Shown: piece by piece, positions 6,452-9,770 of the stretch
How positions within the stretch are numbered: position 1 is the first letter of the stretch
Layout: every line of letters starts with the position of its first letter
Source: Planococcus sp. (in: firmicutes)
Lineage (GTDB): Bacteria; Bacillota; Bacilli; Bacillales_A; Planococcaceae
NCBI GenBank assembly: GCA_030147225.1
Contig: JASLAI010000164.1
Location: 1-9,770 of the forward strand
Reading direction: 5' to 3'
DNA length: 9,770 nt
Translations under genes and position numbers: made by a program
The notes under the pieces: generated by a model
What the model was told of the DNA's origin: nothing
Seen by the model: the letters and a program-made list of their open reading frames with translations, nothing else
Database searches by the model: none

Positions 6452-6480
6452 ATTTTATCACAAAAAGAACATATGTTCTA
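6452..6480 (-). promoter_or_regulatory. Extended -10 promoter of the toxin gene
   Basis: On the minus strand TAAAAT (6457-6452) is preceded by TGA, giving an extended -10 element, TGATAAAAT. At 17 bp spacing the -35 is TAGAAC (6480-6475), a weak match that the extended -10 would compensate. The start would be near 6445, leaving a leader of about 50 nt. The LexA box covers the -35 and the spacer. Confidence 0.7.
6466..6479. promoter_or_regulatory. LexA (DinR) SOS box over the toxin promoter
   Basis: AGAACATATGTTCT is a perfect 14-bp palindrome. Its GAACATATGTTC core fits the Bacillus LexA/DinR consensus CGAACRNRYGTTYC at all core positions; only the outermost base differs. It lies between and over the promoter elements of the toxin gene, a classical repressor position. 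It is 47 bases past the rnz stop codon and separated from rnz by a terminator, so its only sensible target is the toxin gene. Binding is inferred. Confidence 0.82.
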
Positions 6481-6510
6481 TTATTTCCATAAAGTTTTTT
6501 TGTACTTACT

Positions 6511-6537
6511 AAAAAAAGCCATCTTTTAGGGACGGCT
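6511..6537 (-). terminator. Terminator of the dinB-rnz unit
   Basis: On the minus strand AGCCGTC (6537-6531) pairs with GATGGCT (6523-6517), with one G-U pair and a 7-base loop, followed by seven T residues (6517-6511). It overlaps the end of rnz including its stop codon, and separates rnz from the toxin promoter downstream on the same strand. Confidence 0.82.
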
Positions 6538-7485
6538 TACCTGTTTCTTCCTGATTTTCTTGTCTTGCTGAAGCCACTCGAACTCCGAAAAATCTTGGGC
6601 AATATAGCCGCATGAATGGATTTCCTTCATCTGCTTCAGCAGCACCTTTTCGTCTTCCGGCAAAAAACGGGCACTGATATGATTCATGATCAAAGCTTTT
6701 GCACCGGCCAAACGGGCGGTTTCTGCTGCTTCATAAACAGTTGAATGGCCATATTCTCCAGCCATTTTTTTTGAGTTGCCGTCGAAGGTCGCTTCATGCA
6801 CCAGCACATCTGCTTCGCTGGCCAACTCTATAGCCGATTCACAAAAGCGGGTGTCTCCAAGAATAGCGACAATAAACCCTTGTTTTTCGGGCTCTGTGAC
6901 ATCTTTGCTGCGCACCAACTGGCCGGAAGCGGTCTCCACATCTTCCCCATTTTTCAGCCTTGCCAGCAACGGACCTTTCGGGACACCCAGTGCCAACGCC
7001 TTATTGACCAATAGCTTCGGCGGCAATGGCTTTTGGGTAATGCGAAAACCGAAAGACGGGATGACATGGTCGAGCAAACGGGCTTCCACCGTCATCAGCT
7101 CATCTTCAAACAGCAGGCCTTCTTCCATTTCACGATAGACAATCGGATAGGTCAAATGGGTGCGGCTAAGTGATAGGGTCATTTCAATAAATTCCTTGAT
7201 TCCTTCAGGCCCATAAATTTCCAGGGGTTCGTCTCCGCCTTGAAATGAACGGGAGCCAAGCAGGCCGGGCAATCCAAAAATATGGTCCCCATGCATATGG
7301 GTAATGAAGATTTTTTCAATTTTGCGCGGCTTTACTGTAGTATGGAGGATTTGATGCTGTGTCGCTTCGCCGCAATCGAATAGCCAGACAGTTCCCCGCT
7401 CTTCCAGCAACTTCAGCACCAGCGCAGAGGTATTGCGTTGTTTAGAGGGCATCCCTGCTCCGGTTCCCAAAAATAATAATTGCAT
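6526..7485 (-). CDS. rnz: Ribonuclease Z (tRNA 3' endonuclease)
   Basis: RNase Z cuts the 3' trailer from tRNA precursors, chiefly those lacking an encoded CCA. The 319-residue protein begins MQLLFLGTGAGMPS, the typical tRNase Z opening, with the GTGAG and PSKxRN motifs. The zinc motif THMHGDH places His63, His65, Asp67 and His68 exactly where the B. subtilis enzyme (307 residues) has them. Further motifs are the downstream GDT (ILGDTRFC), HEATF and NHISAR, the last carrying a late His ligand. The start is ATG at 7485 (AGGGA 4-5 nt upstream), 7 bases after the dinB stop codon; the longer frame to 7512 would overlap dinB and add residues unlike the family. It is likely co-transcribed with dinB, as in the yqjH-yqjK region, and ends in a terminator that overlaps the stop codon. 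Confidence 0.96.
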   Translation of the reverse strand: MQLLFLGTGAGMPSKQRNTSALVLKLLEERGTVWLFDCGEATQHQILHTTVKPRKIEKIFITHMHGDHIFGLPGLLGSRSFQGGDEPLEIYGPEGIKEFIEMTLSLSRTHLTYPIVYREMEEGLLFEDELMTVEARLLDHVIPSFGFRITQKPLPPKLLVNKALALGVPKGPLLARLKNGEDVETASGQLVRSKDVTEPEKQGFIVAILGDTRFCESAIELASEADVLVHEATFDGNSKKMAGEYGHSTVYEAAETARLAGAKALIMNHISARFLPEDEKVLLKQMKEIHSCGYIAQDFSEFEWLQQDKKIRKKQVSRP

Positions 7486-7492
7486 GCTTTCC

Positions 7493-8734
7493 CTACTTTC
7501 TCTCGTGGTCATGGTCGTCCAAAAAATCTTTGCTGAAGCTTGTTTTGGAATCGTAATTCGTTTTTTTGATTTTGGTTCCCCTCGTTAAAACACTTTTGCC
7601 GAAACGACTTTCCAATTTAGCCATCAAATCCAGAATCGGTTCTTCTTTGGCGTGCTCTTGAAAATTAAAAATTGATAATTGTTCAGTCATATCGCCTTTA
7701 TCAGTTACATTTGAAACAGTTACGCCGATCAGCCGCAAGGGTTCCCCATTCCAGTGCCTGGTGAATAGATGCCAAGCGTTTCGATGAATATCATCTGCTT
7801 TCCATACCGTATTATTCAATGTGATGCTGCGGGTTCTATTTTTCCAATCGGAGCTGCGCGTCTGGATGCTAACTGTAGGGCCTGCCAGTTCTTTCGCCGC
7901 TAACCGGCTGGCTACTTTCTCGCTAAGCTGACGAAACAATGCTTTTAAATTTTGTTCATCTGTTTCATCTACTGGCAAAGTTGTTGATGTGCCAACACTT
8001 TTGGTATCGTAAATCGAATCCGGATCCACCGGACGATCATCAATGCCATTGGCACGTGCCTGCAGCCGAATGCCGTTTTTCCCCATCTTTTCTTTGATCA
8101 ACCCTTCATTCGCTGTCGCCAAATCTCCAATGGTTTTTATCTTGAGACTTTTCAGTCTAGCTGCTGTGCTTTCTCCGATTCCATGCATGTCAATTACTGT
8201 TTTTGGCCATAGCAAAGCTTGAATATCCCTTTTCCGCAAAACGGTTATTCCCATAGGCTTTTTCATGTCTGAAGCGGTTTTGGCCAAAAATTTATTAGGA
8301 GCAATGCCGATTGAACATGGCAGATCCAACTCTGCCAGCAAACGCTTCTGGATTTCACTCGCGATCTCCAAAGCATGCCGTTGTTCCGTCAACTCCGTAA
8401 CATCCACATATCCTTCATCAATCGACACAGGCTCCACCATTTCGGTGTAGGAACGCAGGATTTCGAACATCGCCTTGGACGCAGCCCGGTACCGTTCAAA
8501 GTTCGGCGGCAACAGCAGGAGCTCCGGATATTTCCGCTTGGCTTCATGCACCTGCATCGTCGTATAAATGCCATGTGCACGCGCTTCGTAAGAACAAGTG
8601 ACGATAATTCCTTTTCGTTCTTTTGGATTTCCGGCAATGGCAATCGCTTTGCCTTTAAGCTCCGGATTGTGCGATTGTTCGACGGAGGCGTAAAAACTAT
8701 TCATATCAATATGAAAAATAACTCGGCTGGCCAT
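7493..8734 (-). CDS. dinB: DNA polymerase IV (Y-family translesion polymerase)
   Basis: DinB is an error-prone polymerase that copies past DNA lesions and stalled forks, docking on the sliding clamp. The 413-residue protein has the Y-family palm motifs: HIDMNSFYASVE with catalytic Asp10 and steric-gate Tyr15, and SIDEGYVDVTE with Asp106 and Glu107. The thumb helix-hairpin-helix is seen as MHGIGESTAARLKSL, followed by the little finger domain. A clamp-binding peptide QLSIF lies at residues 352-356, followed by an extended, charged C-terminal tail of about 55 residues. The start is ATG at 8734, preceded by a purine-rich site (AAGAAGAG). No LexA box is visible upstream, consistent with a yqjH-like rather than yqjW-like gene. 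rnz follows after 7 bases. No convincing promoter is seen in the short gap after the peptidase terminator. Confidence 0.96.
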   Translation of the reverse strand: MASRVIFHIDMNSFYASVEQSHNPELKGKAIAIAGNPKERKGIIVTCSYEARAHGIYTTMQVHEAKRKYPELLLLPPNFERYRAASKAMFEILRSYTEMVEPVSIDEGYVDVTELTEQRHALEIASEIQKRLLAELDLPCSIGIAPNKFLAKTASDMKKPMGITVLRKRDIQALLWPKTVIDMHGIGESTAARLKSLKIKTIGDLATANEGLIKEKMGKNGIRLQARANGIDDRPVDPDSIYDTKSVGTSTTLPVDETDEQNLKALFRQLSEKVASRLAAKELAGPTVSIQTRSSDWKNRTRSITLNNTVWKADDIHRNAWHLFTRHWNGEPLRLIGVTVSNVTDKGDMTEQLSIFNFQEHAKEEPILDLMAKLESRFGKSVLTRGTKIKKTNYDSKTSFSKDFLDDHDHERK

Positions 8735-8771
8735 GAAAATCGCTCTTCTTTCCGTTTTCTTTCAGTGTATC

Positions 8772-8808
8772 AAAAAAAGAGAGAACATACATCCTGTTCT
8801 CTCTTTTT
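8772..8808. terminator. Strong, symmetrical terminator between peptidase gene and dinB
   Basis: AAAAAGAGAGAACA (8774-8787) pairs perfectly with TGTTCTCTCTTTTT (8795-8808) around a 7-base loop. On the minus strand seven T residues (8778-8772) end the peptidase transcript 17 bases after its stop. The plus strand also has a T-run, so it could work both ways. Confidence 0.9.
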
Positions 8809-8824
8809 GTTAAGCCAACCTAAT

Positions 8825-9770
8825 TCAGTTAAGCGTGGATTCTTTAACGATTTCAACCAGCATTTCAGTCAATTTTTCAAGTTCTTCTATCGGCATGCGT
8901 TCGTTCTTTGTATGGATTTCTTCATAACCGACACATAGGTTGACCGTCGGGATGCCGAAGCCATTGAAGATATTGGCATCACTGCCGCCCCCGCTTGTCA
9001 GGATCGGTGACGGACGCCCAATTTTCGCTGCCGCTTTTTGTGCAATTTCCACGACTGGATCCATGTCGTCAAAATGGAATCCTGGATACATCAACTTGAC
9101 TTCTGTCTCAGCACGTCCTCCAAGACTTTTCGCTACTTGTTCGAAAACGGATTCCATATGGATTGTCTGCGCCGCAAGTTTGTCTTCGCTGATCGAACGA
9201 GCTTCCGACAAAATATTGACTTCATCACAAACGATATTGGTAGCTCCGCCGCCTTCAAAATGTCCGATATTGGCAGTTGTTTCTTCGTCGATGCGGCCGA
9301 GAGTCATCTTGGCAATGGCTTTTGCAGCAATCGTGATGGCAGAAATACCTTTTTCAGGTGCAACACCCGCATGGGCAGTTTTTCCGTAGATCGTCGTCCA
9401 TAACTTTGCCTGGTTTGGAGCAGCAGTGACAATGCCGCCTACTTTCCCGTCGCTGTCGACAGCATAACCGTATTTTGCGATCAGCAGAGAAGAATCCAAT
9501 TCTTTTGCTCCCACTAAGCCGCTTTCTTCTCCTGCAGTGATGACCAATTGGATATCCCCATGGTCAATTTCTTGCTCTTGAAGCACTCGGATCATTTCGA
9601 ACAACGCAGCAATTCCGGCCTTATCGTCAGCCCCCAGAATTGTCGTTCCGTCAGAATAGACGTAACCATCACGGATTTCCGGTTTAATGCCTACACCCGT
9701 ACTTATCGTATCCATATGGACAGTAAAGTAAATGGCTGGCACTTCACTCAAGTTCCCGCGCAAGGTTGCG
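8825..9770 (-). CDS. M20-family peptidase, tripeptidase T-like (YqjE), N-terminus cut by window edge
   Basis: This is the C-terminal 315 or so residues of a zinc aminopeptidase of the PepT-like M20 family, close to B. subtilis YqjE. The frame stays open to the right edge, so the upstream part (roughly 55-60 residues by comparison with YqjE) is missing; no start should be assigned here. The metal and catalytic motifs are in order: HMDT (His and Asp), GADDKAG (bridging Asp), GEESGLVGAK (catalytic Glu and Glu ligand), DSDGKVGG (Asp ligand) and YEEIHTKNE (His ligand). The dimerisation or lid domain occupies the middle (GKTAHAGVAPEKG onward). It should release N-terminal residues from short peptides in the cytoplasm. 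A strong terminator follows, so it is a separate unit from dinB-rnz. The exact peptide preference is not known. Confidence 0.93.
   Translation of the reverse strand, partial: ATLRGNLSEVPAIYFTVHMDTISTGVGIKPEIRDGYVYSDGTTILGADDKAGIAALFEMIRVLQEQEIDHGDIQLVITAGEESGLVGAKELDSSLLIAKYGYAVDSDGKVGGIVTAAPNQAKLWTTIYGKTAHAGVAPEKGISAITIAAKAIAKMTLGRIDEETTANIGHFEGGGATNIVCDEVNILSEARSISEDKLAAQTIHMESVFEQVAKSLGGRAETEVKLMYPGFHFDDMDPVVEIAQKAAAKIGRPSPILTSGGGSDANIFNGFGIPTVNLCVGYEEIHTKNERMPIEELEKLTEMLVEIVKESTLN

Noticed and set aside
6298..6492. 64-codon plus-strand frame opposite the toxin gene
   Set aside because: It begins at a TTG within the terminator tract with no ribosome binding site, and runs antisense across the toxin gene, its hairpin and the LexA box. 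It is a by-product of the other strand.
8784..8799. GAAC...GTTC arrangement upstream of dinB, considered as a LexA box
   Set aside because: The half sites are separated by 8 or more bases instead of 4. They are part of a 14-bp terminator stem with T-runs.
8375..8938. 187-codon plus-strand frame opposite dinB and the peptidase terminator
   Set aside because: It spans two unrelated minus-strand genes and a terminator; no protein family features.

Overview
The window reads as chromosomal DNA of a low-to-moderate G+C Gram-positive of the order Bacillales, most likely Planococcaceae (Planococcus-like). This rests on the protein sequences, strong GGAGG-type ribosome binding sites, a T-box leader, a Gram-positive LexA box, and a gene order matching the Bacillus subtilis yqjE / yqjH / yqjK / yqjM / yqjO / yqjP neighbourhood. 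The genus is an inference. No mobile element, CRISPR array, rRNA or tRNA gene was seen.

Layout. Positions 1-2231 (minus strand) hold the arginine operon argG-argH: a promoter, an 18-bp ARG box beside the ribosome binding site, argG with a TTG start, and argH overlapping it by 4 bases and running off the left edge. Positions 2260-2933 (minus) hold a lipoprotein gene of unknown function with its own promoter and terminator. Positions 2949-3961 (minus) hold a YqjP-type metallo-beta-lactamase-fold hydrolase. Divergent from it, a promoter and a complete T-box leader (3975-4244) precede proC (proline synthesis) and then namA (Old Yellow Enzyme). Positions 6511-8734 (minus) hold dinB (DNA polymerase IV) and rnz (RNase Z) in tandem. 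The right end (8825-9770, minus) is the C-terminal part of a YqjE/PepT-like M20 peptidase, separated from dinB by a strong terminator.

The most interesting part is the 388-base gap between namA and rnz (6138-6525). I read it as a complete, compact type I toxin-antitoxin locus. On the minus strand there is a 35-residue single-span hydrophobic peptide gene (6288-6395) with a Hol_Tox/TxpA-like layout and a very strong Shine-Dalgarno that is folded into a hairpin. Its extended -10 promoter is overlapped by a perfect 14-bp LexA (SOS) box. On the plus strand a near-consensus promoter drives a structured RNA of about 120 nt that converges on the toxin gene and shares a 14-bp bidirectional terminator with it. 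This would be a Gram-positive analogue of SOS-controlled type I toxins such as tisB/istR-1 of Escherichia coli, lying just downstream of dinB.

Working together: argGH (ArgR/AhrC-type control) and proC (tRNA-Pro-sensing T-box) represent amino acid supply. dinB and the proposed toxin represent the DNA-damage response. namA, the MBL hydrolase, RNase Z and the peptidase are housekeeping functions of the conserved yqj neighbourhood.
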